This document shows positions 36,117 to 49,500 of a DNA stretch of 64,000 nucleotides, in pieces (within the stretch, counting starts at the first letter, position 1; each line of letters opens with the position of its first letter). The position numbers and the translations under genes were made by a program. A model generated the notes under the pieces. It worked only from the letters and a program-made list of their open reading frames with translations, was not told where the DNA came from and searched no databases. The stretch comes from Rhabdornis inornatus. Taxonomy: Eukaryota; Chordata; Aves; Passeriformes; Rhabdornithidae. The stretch covers positions 265,820 to 329,819 of the forward strand of contig VWZS01001909.1 in the NCBI GenBank assembly GCA_013397075.1, in the 5' to 3' direction.

Positions 36117-36728
36117 TGTTATAAATGAGAGACAAAAGTCTCGGTATTTAGCAAAATCTAGATTTCTTTATCGGATATAGACAGAGCAAGCAGCGCGCTG
36201 GGGAACGTGAGGGGTCACCGCCCACTCCACGCTCCACCGAACTCCAGCCCGTGGCCCCTTCTTATACTGTGGTTTCCTGCCGTAATCAATAACTTTTGTT
36301 TCTTTAGCTGTCACGATTTTGCCAGGCAAGCAGTGGTGGTCGAATAAACATCCCTATCCCAATTCACAAATCTCCGGGGATAGTCAGTTGCACAGATAAC
36401 CATCTGGCCTTTGTAGATAAGCACCAGCGAAGTTCTGGGAGTCTGCTCCTTGAGACAGGCAGCATTGATCAGACAAAGGCAGGAAGGGCTATTGGGAAGT
36501 CTGATTTTGCATGCCGGTAGTAGATGCAACTTATTTGGAAAACATAACCTAACATAATATAACATAACAAGGTGGTTTTAAACAGAATGATTCTATCATA
36601 TAATTTCCTTTATCTAGTGTCCATGCTTCACTTCAGAGCTTAGTATTCTGGTTTATACAACCCCCAATACTTTGTGATTAACACGAATCTTTTATCAATT
36701 ATCATACTGATGATGACTTTAGTCTGCA
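36117..36728 (-). mobile_element. Solo LTR of an endogenous retrovirus, reverse orientation
   Basis: On the minus strand a retroviral promoter layout is visible: a long U3, a TATA box (CAGTATAAGAAGG, around 36262-36270), a GC-rich R start, then a GATAAA polyadenylation-like site near 36170 and a U5 ending ATAACA. The block starts TG and ends CA on the plus strand. Flanking hexamers CACTGA (36111-36116) and CCCTGA (36729-36734) differ by one base, consistent with a six-base target duplication. No gag, pol or env sequence adjoins it. The U5 end at 36117 is clear; the U3 end at 36728 is less certain. Confidence 0.75.
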
Positions 36729-36734
36729 CCCTGA

Positions 36735-37340
36735 GAGCTGAGGCTCTGCTTGGGTGAGGCTCCATGGAGACACACCAGGAATCTTTCAGTTTATTGCACT
36801 ACTGGGTAAGAAGGCCCTCTCTGAAACAATTCATTTTGCTGGAGCCACAGCTATCCAGTTTTCTTCACGATCTCTTCATGATTTGTTACTGCTGTTGATA
36901 AAGGTAAGTCAAGTAATCTTCAGCCACAAGGAGACAAATCCTACTAGAATAAAGGAGTAAGGGCTGAAAAATTCCATGTCCTGTGTATGGGAATAATTGG
37001 ATAAGCTTTCTTCTACAGTGCTCACTTCTTTGAGCAGTGGGGGGAGAGGGAGGTCTCTTAGATCAGTAAGAAGAAAAGAACTTTGCAAGGAGCTGTGCCT
37101 TGGGCTGAGACGGATGCTTTTTGGGGACAACAAAAACAAGTATGTTTTTGAGAACAGGCTGTAGCTCGGCTCGCACCACCCCCCACTGCCACAGACTTCC
37201 CGAGGAGGTGGTGCAGTGCCATCCGTGGAGGGATCTAACGCGTGGATGTGGACCTGTCTGCGGGACTTGGGGACACGGTCAGCGGAGACCTTGTGGGACA
37301 GCAGCACCCACGCGCTGTTTCCCCTACAGCCTCAGTGCCC
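36735..37340. other. Upstream region of DNAJC17
   Basis: No coding exon was recognised. Around 37190-37250 the words gaggaggtggtgcagtgcca and gtggatgtgg faintly resemble an internal part of CR1, too weakly to call. Confidence 0.4.
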
Positions 37341-37351
37341 GCGCACGGCCC

Positions 37352-37552
37352 CACGGGACTTGTAGTTTTCCTTCAGTTTCTCCCCGCTCGCAGCCGCCGC
37401 TAAAGAACTACAACACCCAGCATGCCAAGCATGGCGCCGCGCACCCTGACCGGTCCCTTCTCCTGGGGCCGCGCGGTGCATCACGGTGCTTGTAGTCCAA
37501 CCCCCGGAGCGGCTCGTGGCGCGGCGGCGTGTGGGGACTACATTTCCCAGCG
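37352..37552. promoter_or_regulatory. DNAJC17 promoter with four ZNF143/STAF-like motifs
   Basis: The CpG-rich region just before the DNAJC17 ATG holds ACTACAACACCCAGCATGCC at 37407-37426, very close to the ZNF143 (STAF) binding consensus. A shorter match, GGACTACATTTCCCAGCG, is at 37535-37552. Two reverse-strand matches read tgtagttttc at 37361 and cggtgcttgtagtcc ending near 37498. ZNF143 sites typically mark TATA-less, often bidirectional, housekeeping promoters. Binding is inferred from motif similarity only. Confidence 0.7.
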
Positions 37553-37588
37553 ACCGCGGCGCCAGGAACGGAACCGGGAAGCGCGAAG

Positions 37589-40500
37589 ATGGCGGTGGAT
37601 AAGGAGCTCCTGGAGCGGGACCTCTACGGACTGCTGGGGATCGGCGAGAAGGCGTCCGAGAAGGAGGTGAGCGGTCCTGGCGGCTTGGGACGGGCTCCTT
37701 TTCTCCCTTCTTTCACTTCTGTCCTTGTCTCGGTGTCCTCGGGAGCGGCGTGTTCCCGGCTGCTCTCCAGTGCCGAGCTGAGGGGCTGCTCCAAGCGCCT
37801 TTGGAGGAGGAGATGGCTCGGAGAGAACCGCGGGCTTGGTCTGGGACACTGTTGCTGTCGATTTGTTTGTGTGCTTCCAGAAAGGAAATTCCCGTGTTGA
37901 ACCAAAAATCCGGTTGTTAGAGATCTGTCCCAGTGCCCCAAAAGTCATGTACTTAATTTTGTGGGGTTGGAATGACATGTTTCTGGTTTTTAATTTAATT
38001 TAGTTGGTTAGTCAGTGCTAAACACAGGAAGGAAGCTCCAAGAGAGCTGCAGAGGCTCTGGGAAAGGGCCTGGAATAACAGGATAAGAAGGGAATGGCTT
38101 CCCACTGTCACAGAGCAGGGTTGGTTGGGACATTGGGAAGGAATTCTTTGCTGAAATGGGAATTTGGAGGATAGAGCCCAGGGAGGAAACGCCTTTCCCT
38201 CAGCCGGACTCTTCTGCAGGAGGTGGGATCATCTGCAGGGCTTTTCCTGCACATTCCCAGTCCCGGGAGCTTTGGCCACCAGGTGGGGCCGGGACACAAC
38301 TTTTTCCACTTGTTTTAGCAGGGAATTGGTTGGGAGTGGGATAGAATGGCTTCCTTTTTTCCTTTCCCCCTTTTTTTCCCCTTTCCACTTTTTTTTTTCC
38401 ATTTCCCCATTTTTCGTTGTCTTCTGCATTTTCTTTTCCACTTCTCTTCCTTTCCCACTTTTTTCCTTTCTGCTTTTTGGTTCCCTTTCCTATTTTTCTT
38501 CTCTTCCTGGGTTTTTTCCCTTCTCCCATTTTTTGTCATCTACACCTTCTCCCCCCCCTTTTTCTTTTTACTTTCCCCCTCCCCGTTTTCTTTTCCTTTC
38601 CACTTTTTTCTCCATTTCCCCATTTTTCGTTCTCTTTACCCCCCCTTTTTTTTCCCCCTTCTTTTCCTCTTCTCTTCCCCTTTTTGGTTCCCTTTTCCTC
38701 TTTTTGGTTCTCTTTCTGGACTTTTTCCCTTCCCCTATTTTTCCTTCTCCCTCTCCCATTTTTTCACCTGAGGTTTAACTGCTACAACACAAGACACCTG
38801 GAAGTAAAAACAGCTTTTAAAAGCTCCAACTCCTTCCAGACACAGCTGTGTCCTGGGCCCAGCGGGTTACCCTTGAACACAGGGATTAATTTGGTTTTCC
38901 AAGCTGAATTTTTTGGGCAGAGACAAAGCAGTTTCCCCCCAGTAAGTCCCAGTTTGGCCCCTGCAGGTGAAGACAGCGTTCCGGCAGAAGGCCCTGACCT
39001 GCCACCCTGACAAGAACCCGGACAACCCCCGGGCAGGTGAGATGGGGCAGCTCTTTCTGCTGCAGTTTTCACTTCTCCAGGCTCCTGGAAGTGGCTCTGC
39101 TTCCCTAAATCCCGAGGGAATGGCTGGGTGTGTGTCCCTGGGAATGCACAAGGCTGGGAGTTGCTGCTGTTGGTGTTAACTCTGCTTTTTAACGCTGAAC
39201 AATCCCTGCTGGGTTTAGAAACACCAGCATTAAATCAGTGCTGGAGTTACAACTGCACCCCTCCAAACCTTCCCAACCTTTGCCTGTTTGAACACTGCTT
39301 TGATCTCTATCTCTCACAGTCCAAACTTCACCAGCACTCCATAAATCCTATTATCTTGGGATGAGGATATGGGATTATTATCTTGGGCAGGGCAAGGGGG
39401 AATTTCAGCTGCCTGCAGCAAGTGACTGCTGTGGATGGAGGTTGTAGAATTAGCAGTTACTTTGTATTTTGTGTGTCAAGACTGATAATTCATCTTTATA
39501 AAAAAATAAATACAATTTGCTAGTGCTTGTAATGGGACAAGAGGAAAGACTTTGAAAGGATAGATGGTTGTAATGCAACAACTTCCAATACAACATAAGC
39601 AGGGCTTGTTGTTGAAGGAAGAGGATGGAGAGGGAGAAGGAAATCCTGAGCTCCAGCTAAATGTGGCATGAAGGAGATACTGCAACCCAAAATAAAAAAA
39701 ATCAGTAAGAAAAATTAAGTTTGTGTGTTCCAAGATTTCTCTTAAAATGAAACATCCCAGTTTTTTGTTTCTTTATTTACTCCCAAGTTTGTGTGACACC
39801 TTTGAGTTGAGGTGGCCCTGGCTAGAGGTTGGCTTACAAATCACTTGGGGAGGTGATTTTTCTTCCTTGGGGAGACCTTCCTACAGGAATTGTCTTTCCT
39901 GTTCTTCCCCAGGTCCCTCACCTGGTTTCCCTCATCTTGCTCTTATTTCTTCTTGTTCCCAGCGGAAATCTTCCACCAGCTGTCCCAGGCCTTGGCCGTG
40001 CTCACAGATGCAGCAGCCAGGGTAAGGATGCTCCCTTGGGAAGGGTGGGATTTTGGGGTGTTGCTGGGAACTGTATTCCTGCCTGTCCTGCTCTCTGCTC
40101 TGACAGAGACTCCATGGATACAAATCTCAGCTGTTATTCCCCTTGGCTCTCCATGAGGTCAAATCTCAGGTGCTTGGAGAAATGTTGTGTTTGGGATTTG
40201 CTGCTGGGAGCAGCTCTGCCCTGAGATTCTGCCTTTAATAATGTGCTGGACTAGGGCATATCCCATTTAATGACACTAGTGATAGCCATCCTTGATTCAG
40301 GATCACCAAATTCCCATGGCAATGATGCATCTGCCATTCTTTGGAGTCAGGGGCTGACAAATACCTGGATGCAATTCCTGAGGCTCCAAGCTTTGCTGTC
40401 TATGGGACACAGGAGAGCTTGGATCCTTCTGGAGCTGTGGGGAAGTGGCTGAGAATCCACTGCCCAAAGCCCGAAAGAAACTGGAAATGTCCCTGGAAAG

Positions 40501-43500
40501 AGTAAAAACAAACAAAAAATGAGCAAGGAACTCTCTCCAGCTTAGCTCAGGAGAGAGAAAAGTGTTGATTCCAGGTGATTAAAGCTAAAAATATGCACTC
40601 CTCTTTTCAGGAAAAGCTTGTAATCCAAGAAGCAGCAGATGCTTCACTTCTGCTGACAGGGTTTCAGTAATCCCTGATGTTGTTGTATTCCCTGTTTTCC
40701 AGTTTCTCTCCTGGTTTCTGTAGTTTCCCACTGTTGTGCTGGTTCCTTGGCAGGCAGCCTATGACAGGGTGAGGAGGGCAAAGAAGGAAGCTGCAGCAAG
40801 GACACAGAAACTCGATGAGAAGAGGAAGAAAGTAAAGCTTGGTAAGAAAAGTCAAGCCCTCACGTTCTCCTGAAGTCTCTCTTAGCTGGCTGTTTGTATT
40901 TCTTCTACAGGAATCCCCCAGGGATCAATCCATGCAGGATGACTCTGGAATTTCCTCCCACAGCCATAGCTGGGGTGGTCCTGCTCTGGGAAGGAGGGAA
41001 TTAGGTCCTGCTGTGGGAATTAGGGGGTTGACGACTATTAAGACTCCTTTGGTGTGTGGTGCCAGAGGAGAGACAGCAGAGCTATCAGGATATTGGTGTA
41101 GCTGTAGCTAAGTTTGTGATCTCTCCATCTTCCTCTGGTCAGCAGGGAAAATTCAAATTCTCTTTGGATTGTTTTAATTTTGTTTCTTTCTCTGCAGATC
41201 TTGAAGCCAGAGAACGAGAAGCCCAGTCCCAGGAGAATGAAGAGGAGGAGATCAGGATAACAAGATCATTAGAAGAAGAAGTAAGGATCAATTCTTAGTT
41301 CTCTCTGCTATTTTTGAGAAGAATCACTGGAAGTTTTTCCATTCATGATGAAATCCATGGGATGAGGTGCAAAAAATTTTTGGAGAGCAGTCCTTCAACC
41401 TTTGGGATTGAAAGGCTCTGTGAATCAGGGAATCCTGGAATGGTTTGAGTTCCAGCCCCTGCCATGCTCAGGGACCCCTTCCACCAGACCAGGCTGCCCT
41501 TTTTGGAGCTGTCCCAGGGGAACTGGCAGGAGGGGTGTCCCAGGAGATGGATGTGAGACCCAGGCTGTGTGGAATTGCCATTCCAGCCCTGGCTCTGTGC
41601 CTCAGGTGTCCGTGCTGTGTTCCCTGTGCCACAGATAATCCGTCTGCGTGAGGAGGGCTCCCGGCAGCTGGAGGAGCAGCAGAGGCTCATCAGGGAGCAG
41701 ATCCGCCTGGAAAGGGAGCAGCACAGCCAAGGTGAGCACAGGGGAGCCTGGAGCCCTCACCTGCAGGTGGCACTGGGCTCTTTGGCAGCTTAATTTTTCC
41801 ATTTGTCCCAGCAGAAGCTTCTTCCAGGGAAAAACGCCTCAGTACGCGTCTCCTGCTTGTGTTTTTGCTGACCTGTTCTAGCCTTGATCGTGGCAAGTCT
41901 GGGCTTCCTAGAAGGGAAAAATGCTTCCATAGAGTATTCAGTCTGTGCTGCAGTTCCTGTTGCACGAGATTTTTGGGACTGGAATGGTTCAGTGGAAATC
42001 TCAAAGTGTTTCATCATGTGTGTGTTCTCAGGGGAAAAAAATTGTGTAAAATGCTAAGGAATTTTCACCCGTGTCGTTTCCATCTTTTTTTGCTTTTTCT
42101 CTCTCTAGGCAAGCAGGAAAGAAATGGAGCAGAAGGCAAAATAACTCCTAAGCTCAAGGTAAGGCATCCTTGGAAAGCTGTGTTTTGATGAAAACTGATA
42201 GAACATGGTGGAAAACAGAAGGGACATTTCAGCCCTGCTGAGCTGGCACATCTTTTTTTATACTAGAGATGAAATTCCTCCATGGAATGTGCATCATCAG
42301 GTGAACAGCTCCTGTCCTTGCTGTTAGAATTCCTTCCTCACTCACCTTTTCTTTGTCTGCTCCAGATTTCTGAGCCTGGGATTGAGTTGTCTGTGCTTTA
42401 AGCACAGGGAAACATCTGCTAATTACCCTGGCAGAGCCATTAGCATCCTTTCAAGTTCGATCTTTTTTTATTCCAGTGAGCAGCGTTTCTCCCTGTTCCC
42501 CAAACAGTTTGTTCCCTGTGCTCACTCCCATGCTGAGATCACTGTCTTGGCAGGCCTGGGAGTGTGGCTGGAAATAGCAGACGTGGTGAATGTGCAGGGG
42601 GATGGGAGCTGCTTGAGCAGGCAGCGCTTCCAAACGGGAAAAATTAACTCCTGGCGTTTGTTTCCCAGCTCAGGTGGAAATGCAGGAAGGAAGATGAGAC
42701 AGGAGGGGGATACTCCAAAGATGTGCTGCTGCAGATCCTGCAAAAGGTCCTGTCTGACACTCTTCCCTATTTTTTACTGGGTCTTCCCCTACTCTCAGTG
42801 CTGTAAGAATAGTGGATTCTGGGAAGCTGCATATCACAGAACCATGGAATGGTCTGGGTTGGAAGGGACCTTAAAAATTATTCAGTTCCACCCCTTGCCA
42901 CAGGCGGGGACACCTTCCACTAGACCAAGTTGCTCCAAGCCCTGTCCAACCTGGTCTTGGACACTTCCAGGGATGGGGCAGCCACAGCTGCTCTGGGCAA
43001 CCTGTGCCAGGGCCTCCCCACCCTCAGAGGGAAGGATTTTATGTTAATAATCTTATCTAAACAGGTAATCTGATCTAAACAGATGGTTTGAAGCTATTCC
43101 CTTTGTCCTGTCACTCAAGCTATAAACTGGAGTGGCTCATTTCCTTCCCTGTTCGGCTTTCTCATGCCGTTTTCAAAGCTCATCAGCATCATCATGGAGT
43201 CATTAAGGTTGGAAAAGGTCTTTTAAATCATCAAATCCAACCTTTGAGGCAAGTTGGATCCTTTGATCGCTGAGCTGGGAGCTGTTTCCCAGCTAACAGC
43301 TCTGCCTGGCTCCCAGCAGGGACTCTTGCTGAAACAGAGCAACTGCAAACTCTTCCCACTGGAAGCTTCCTGCCCACTTAGTCTGGCTCTGTGGCTGTGG
43401 TGCACTCATCCTTCACTTCAAGCACTCCACGTCCCTGCTGTGGGAAGTGCAGAGACAGGCACAGACAAGCCTTTTGATCTGATCAATCCCAGCCTGGCAT

Positions 43501-46500
43501 CTTTATTTTCCCTCTGAGCTCAGCAGCCCTCTTGCACTGGGGCTTGCTGGGAGCCAAGTGTGTAGCTCCGTGCCTTCCCAGATTATTTCCTGGAAGGACA
43601 TAAATAGTGGGATCGGGACAGGAATGGTGACAGCTCAAGCCTCATGTCTGTGAAAACACATGTTTTCTCTTTGTGTTCATTTGATAAATGAACTTGACAT
43701 CTCTCCTGGCTCTGTAATTAACTTCCCTTCCTTTCTTTCTTTCCACAGTATGGTGATGTGCTCAATTTGTTGATCTCCAGCAGGAAGACTGGGAGTGCAG
43801 TGGTGGAATTTGCCACGGTGAAGGCAGCTGTGAGTGTGCAGAGCCCCTGCTGGGTGTGCTGGGGGTGGCACAGGCCAGGTGACAGCCAGGACACTGCCCT
43901 GTCATTAAGGCAGTGGAGAAGGGTAATGAGAGTCTAAAGGCACAGAGGCACGGAGGGAGTGGCACAGCTGGAGGCACAAACCCAGAGATCAGGCACATAA
44001 ACAGGTTGTGCATGGAACAGGCTGAGGGAAGAGGCACTGCCTTAAAAATCAGGCACTGAGCACTTACTCAGCTCTCTCTGAAGGTGAAATGCCTTGGAGG
44101 TGGGCTTATGTGTTTTGGAGGTGATATCAGGCATTTGCAGTGAAAAACAACCCAAAATGTCTTGACTCACTGTAAGTTAAAATAATTCATGTGGCTGTGG
44201 GAGCAGAAGCCGTCAGTTACCCTAAATTTTAGTAGTTCCATCAGCTTGGGCTGTTCAAGAGTTTCCTTGTTAACTTTTCTTTCACTCATATCCAACTAAT
44301 AAAACCTCCTAGAATTGTGTGTGACTAGTATATCAAAAGTACTGGCAGGGCTATGGACCATGAGGGTGCTTCTCATGTAGGGCAGCTGTGAAATCTGAGA
44401 GTCACGGGATGGTTTGGGTTGGAAAGATCCTTAAAATCTTACACATTGGAATCACAGAATGATTTGGGTTTGAAGGGACCTTAAAAGACCATCCATTTCA
44501 AAGTGGAAGGTGTCCCTGCCCATGGTTGGGGGCTTGAAATTCAGTCTGAAATTCAAGTGGTGATGGAAGGATGTTTTCCCTGCCAGGAGATGGCTGTGAA
44601 GAATGAAGTTGGCCTGCTAAACAACCCCCTGAAGATTTCCTGGCTGGAGGGCCAGCCCCAGAGCCGCCCCAGCACCATCCTCCCTGACAGCACCAGCCAG
44701 CCCAGGACCTCACAGGTGAGGAGAATGGGCTGTGGGATGGAAATCTGGTGCTGTAACAGCCTAAATCTCGGTGTGCTGTGAGATAGAAGCTCTTGGGGCC
44801 AGGCCTGACTTTCTAAAGGATCTCTTGCCTGGGCAGCATTACACTTACTGGGAACTGGAGCTGTTTGGATGACTGGATCTTCACACATTCCCTTTCTCCC
44901 AAGTGAAGAACAGGGATGTTCCTTGCTCAGCCCAAAGCCTCCAGTGCCATTCTGATGGGATTTTTAAATATGTCTTGGCTGTTGGAATCTTCTGAGTGAG
45001 AGCTGCAGAAAGGTTCCACTAGAGAGTCTTGGTTACTCACTGCATTCCCAGGAGGGGGAAGTTTCAGTGGTGGAAGCAAACCTCTATTCTTAGGGTCTGC
45101 AGGAGGGAGGAGACAGCAATATCAAATGAAATACCCTTTTGTGTGTTCACTCCCTAAATATTTTAAGCTTGTGAGACTGTTCAGTGCATTTACTCTCTTG
45201 ATGAGAGTGAATACTTAATACTTTTATTAATACTTTTATCAAGTATTTTATTTATATTATTTGTAATTATGCATCAGAACACCTGATTGTTATCCTGTCC
45301 ATGTAGGACCAGGGGGAGTCCTGCAGCCACAGGAGATTCACCAGAGTGTTAGGAAGGAAACTGGGGCAAAAAGCAGAATCCAAAGCATGTTATTTGAGAA
45401 TTTCTCACTAGCAGAGAGTGAGAACTGGCTTATTTCTACCAAAGGTGGTTGCTGGTGCAATTGGAGCTCGGTAGTGGATTCCAGCCTTTGTGGGTTCAGA
45501 TCCCTGAGTTTGTCTTGGCCTGTTTCCATGCCCAGAGCTTGTTAGTGTGGAAGTGCAGCGTCTGCCTGTGGTGCAGGATTAGTGTGGTGGAGCAGCAGGG
45601 AGAGCAGGAAAGCAGCACACGGTGCTGGTGACTCAGCCCTACCCAGCACAGCCTCCTCAATCCCACCTGGCTCTGGGAATGCTGAGGAGCAGCTGCCAGG
45701 GACCTGCATCCTTCCCAGGAGTTGCACAGCTGGTGCTTTGCTGTCCTTTTAGCTGGAAGAAGCTGCACTCCCTGGGATTGCACTGCAGCCTTGCATCTCC
45801 AAGCTGCTCCCCTTCCTGTCTTCCCTTGTTCCTACTCCAGACCCTCCCCAAATCCTCCTGCTGCACCCACTAGGATGCTTCTAAAACCTGTGATGTGTTT
45901 ACAGCTCCTCTTGGCTGATCTGCTTCCAGCTTGTGCTCTCCAGTTCAAGACTCTGCAGAGTGAGCTCCCAGATCCCTGTTTCCTTGGCCTCTTCCCAGCC
46001 AGCAGGCTCCACGTTCTTGCTTCCAGGCTGCACTTACCTCATTCTGATTTAAGCCGCCCTTGCTTCCTATTCGCTTCCCCCCTCTGTTTTTGTCTGAATC
46101 CACCCCCGTTTTGTTCCCACTCTGTGCAAAAGCAGCTCCTTCCCTGCTCTGCTTCAGGAATCAGCCCAAATCTGCAGTGTTCTCATGGCAACGTGCTCAC
46201 TACTCATCCTCTGTTCCCTGTCTGGGACAGACAGCCAGGTACTCCCTGCCTGCGAGAGCCAGCCAGGACCTGAGTGCCAAAATCCACAGGTAAAGGACAG
46301 CCAGAGCCCAGCCAGGGGGTTTGGAAGCAATTCCTTGCTGGAAGCTGTGCTGTGAGGAGGCTGCTCATCTTCCACAGCCTTGTTGTCTCCTACAGCAACA
46401 GGTGCACGTTGTCCAGCAGTTCCTGGAGAGCTGCTGGAGCCAAGCAGGCTCCAGGTTCTCTTTGGAATTCAAAAGCTGTGGCTTGGCCAGTGTTACTCCA

Positions 46501-49500
46501 GGCCTATTGAGAGTAGTGGCTGTGTGGTGGTTCAAAGCACACAGTGGCTGCAGAGAGCTTGTTTTACCATTCCAACAGCATGCAGTGCTCAGTTTGGGGA
46601 AGATTTTCCCTGCTCCTGCAGTGGAATCTCCCTGCCAGTGCTTTTCAGCCATTCAGCCCTGATAAAAAGCCTCCTGCCTGGTGTTCTTGTACCTGTTCTA
46701 AGCTCCTTCAGAGGTTTCAGAGGGTTTATTTTCTATTACCTGACTTTGGGAGGTGAATCTCACAGGCTAAGAGGGAGCTGTGCCTTCCCTGGAATGTCCC
46801 TGCACTTTGCTGTGGCCACTTCCAAAACTCCTGGTTATCTGGGGGCATGGAGGTTTTATTATTGTTATTTTTAAACAGAGCCCTAATAGTCAAAAAGGTA
46901 AGAACTGTTTTGTTAACAGTTAACCGTTAATAGTTTGTCCTGGTGCTGCCCAAAACATTCTCAGCCTTGCAGAGCTGTTCCCACTGTCTAGCTCAGGGTG
47001 AGGAACTGTTCCTGTCTTGCCCCAAGCTCTCCTCAGGGGAAAATCAAGTCCCAGCAGCTTTGTCCTTCCCTCAGAGCCACTCTGGTTCCCCCCTCCCCAT
47101 CATTAAACCCTGCAGGGCCAGGCAGGATGGACCTGGGCCACTCCAGATACCCTGTGCTCCTGGTGCCTGGGATTTCTGTGGCTTGTTCCCAACAAAATGA
47201 GGCAACCAGACACTTCCAGTCACAGATACATTTATTCTTCTATGTCTGTACAGCTGGGAGCTCAGTGCATGCGTGGGGCAGCAGTGTCAGAGACATCTCT
47301 TCTCCTGCCAGGAGGATAAATCCACTGTTGGTGCTGTATCAGGAGTCTGCTTGGATGCTTACCTGTTTCCAGGCTGGGAGTGCCACCTGCACCGGAGTTA
47401 AGGGAAAAGAAACCCACAAGGAGGAGGAGAAAAAACAGAGGAACAGCTTTGAGCTTTCACATCCATCATGGTGGGAGGAGAAGCCCCAGTTCCCATCTCT
47501 CAGCCCTCAAAGCTTTGGCTTCGGGATGCAGTGCTGCTGGTTCCTTGTAGGCTGCCTGCTGTTCCACAAGTGATCCATGACAAATCCCTGCCCCACAGTG
47601 TCACATCCCCAGAAGAAGTCTTTCCCAAAAAATGCCAGTCTTCCCTGAGGAGGGGATGCGCAGTCTGGAGTGGGAAATTCCCAGGGTAGAGAGTGGAAAG
47701 TTGCCCAGGAGACAGCAGAGAGTGCTCTCACCTGAGCACAGAGCCCATGAGCTCTGCTCCAGAGGATCCTGGGCAAGGACAGGGATGGTCTGTGGTGGGT
47801 GAGGACAATGAAACAGGCCACACACAACAGGCACGCTCCAGTATCCTTCCTCCCGCCGGAATCAGAGGAACTGGCAGCAGCAGTGAGCAACTGGGATGTG
47901 ATGGACAATGAATACCTTCAGATGGCGTAATCCCTCGGGTTCTGTTTCCTGAGGGTCTGCAGCACATCCTCAAGGAGAGATAGCCCCAAATCCACTTTGA
48001 AGGACAGGAAGGGGTCAGCCAGGTCAGGAAGAGTGGTGCTGTTTGGGAGACCTGCCTCCGAGGTGCCATGCTCTGTAGCCTGGTCCTTGTGCGTTGGAGT
48101 GGCTTTGTGGTACGGAGCAGCGTCGGAAAAGGAGAGGTCGGAGTGGGAGTCCGTGTGATCAATGATGTTGGGGCAGCTGGAACTGTCCAGGTACAGCCGG
48201 GGAGGCTTGGGAGGAGCTTGTGCCTTGGCCAGGTTCTGCTCACTCTGACAGGACAGGTACTCAGACTTGTCCCTCAAGCATTCCCTCTTCTGGCCGTCCG
48301 TGTCCAGAGTGTGGCTGTTCTGGTTCAGGATGATGACTTGGTTGCCCAGTTTTTTGTGCCTCCTGAGGGAGAAGCGTCGGAAGAAGGTGGTGGATTTGAT
48401 GGAGCCCCTGCGCCAAGTATCCATGCTGAGGGAAGGCAGCGAGGAGCAGGAACGCTGACTCCTCACAGATGGGATCAGTAGCGAGCCACACAACAGGAAC
48501 AACCTCTTCCTGCCCCGTTCCTGGAGCTGCAAGGAAAACAGAGGCTGGTAGTGCAGGAAATGCAAACTCCACGCCGTGGCAAGGAGCACTTGGCTCGTCT
48601 TGGATCTCAAGGAGTCTCCCCCTGGAGTGGAGAGGAGCGGCGGTGTGTGAGCTGAGCGAGCTCGTTAAACGTGTGCTGCGGCTCCGGGCTGGTGGGGAAC
48701 AGCAGAGGCACAGTCACCATGAGAACAGATCTAATCTGGCATCTAGAACAGAAGGGCACTCGGGTGCCATGGTAACCAAGCACCTTCTGCGGAGGGGCAC
48801 CGCCGGAAAAGCGCCGTGGGTGGCTGGGAACGAGACGGTGACTCAGTCCCACCGAAGGAACCCAGGGAATACAGGAGAAGGGGGATGTAAAAAGCGACAA
48901 CGCGGGAGACAGCTTTGGGAGAACAGAGTGCAAAGGAGACTCACGCCCTGTTGGAGCAGCCCGGAGTCCAGGAGAGGAGAAGCTGCTGGAGCACTCGGAG
49001 AACTGGGCCTGCCACTCTCACCAGGATGAAGCATCGGCCAGGAGTCCAGGAATTCAGCCAGGTTGGACCCAGAATGCCAAAACTCCGCAGCGCTGCCACC
49101 GCCGTCCCTTCATGTGCCACCCGGCGCTGCTCCAGTGGCTCCCTGCGTGGATGTGTTTGTTTTGAGCCAAGCCCTTGCTGAGTCAGCCACGTCAGAAACT
49201 GGGTTTTACTCCATTGGTAATTGCCAGGATTGCAGGAAGTAGGTGTGTGGGGTGGCAGAGCCTCAGCCCACGCTCAGGCACCCGGGAGCACGTGCTGGGA
49301 GCCCACCTGGATCAGGCTGCTCTTCCTCCCGCCACTCTGAGGGCTCCTTGTGTCAGCACAGCTCCCAAACCAGGCTGCAAATAATCTCCTGGCTGTTTTA
49401 AATTTCAATCCTAGCGTGAGGTGGGGCTTCAGGTTTGTGTGGGTGATTCATCTGCATGAGTCTCAGGCAGCTTCTTCCATCCAGCCCAGCAAATTCCTGG

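Noticed and set aside
37190..37250. Possible CR1 internal fragment upstream of DNAJC17
   Set aside because: The resemblance is limited to two short words and could be chance.
38164..39010. Phe/Ser/Pro-rich open frames on the plus strand
   Set aside because: They are translations of the polypyrimidine tract.
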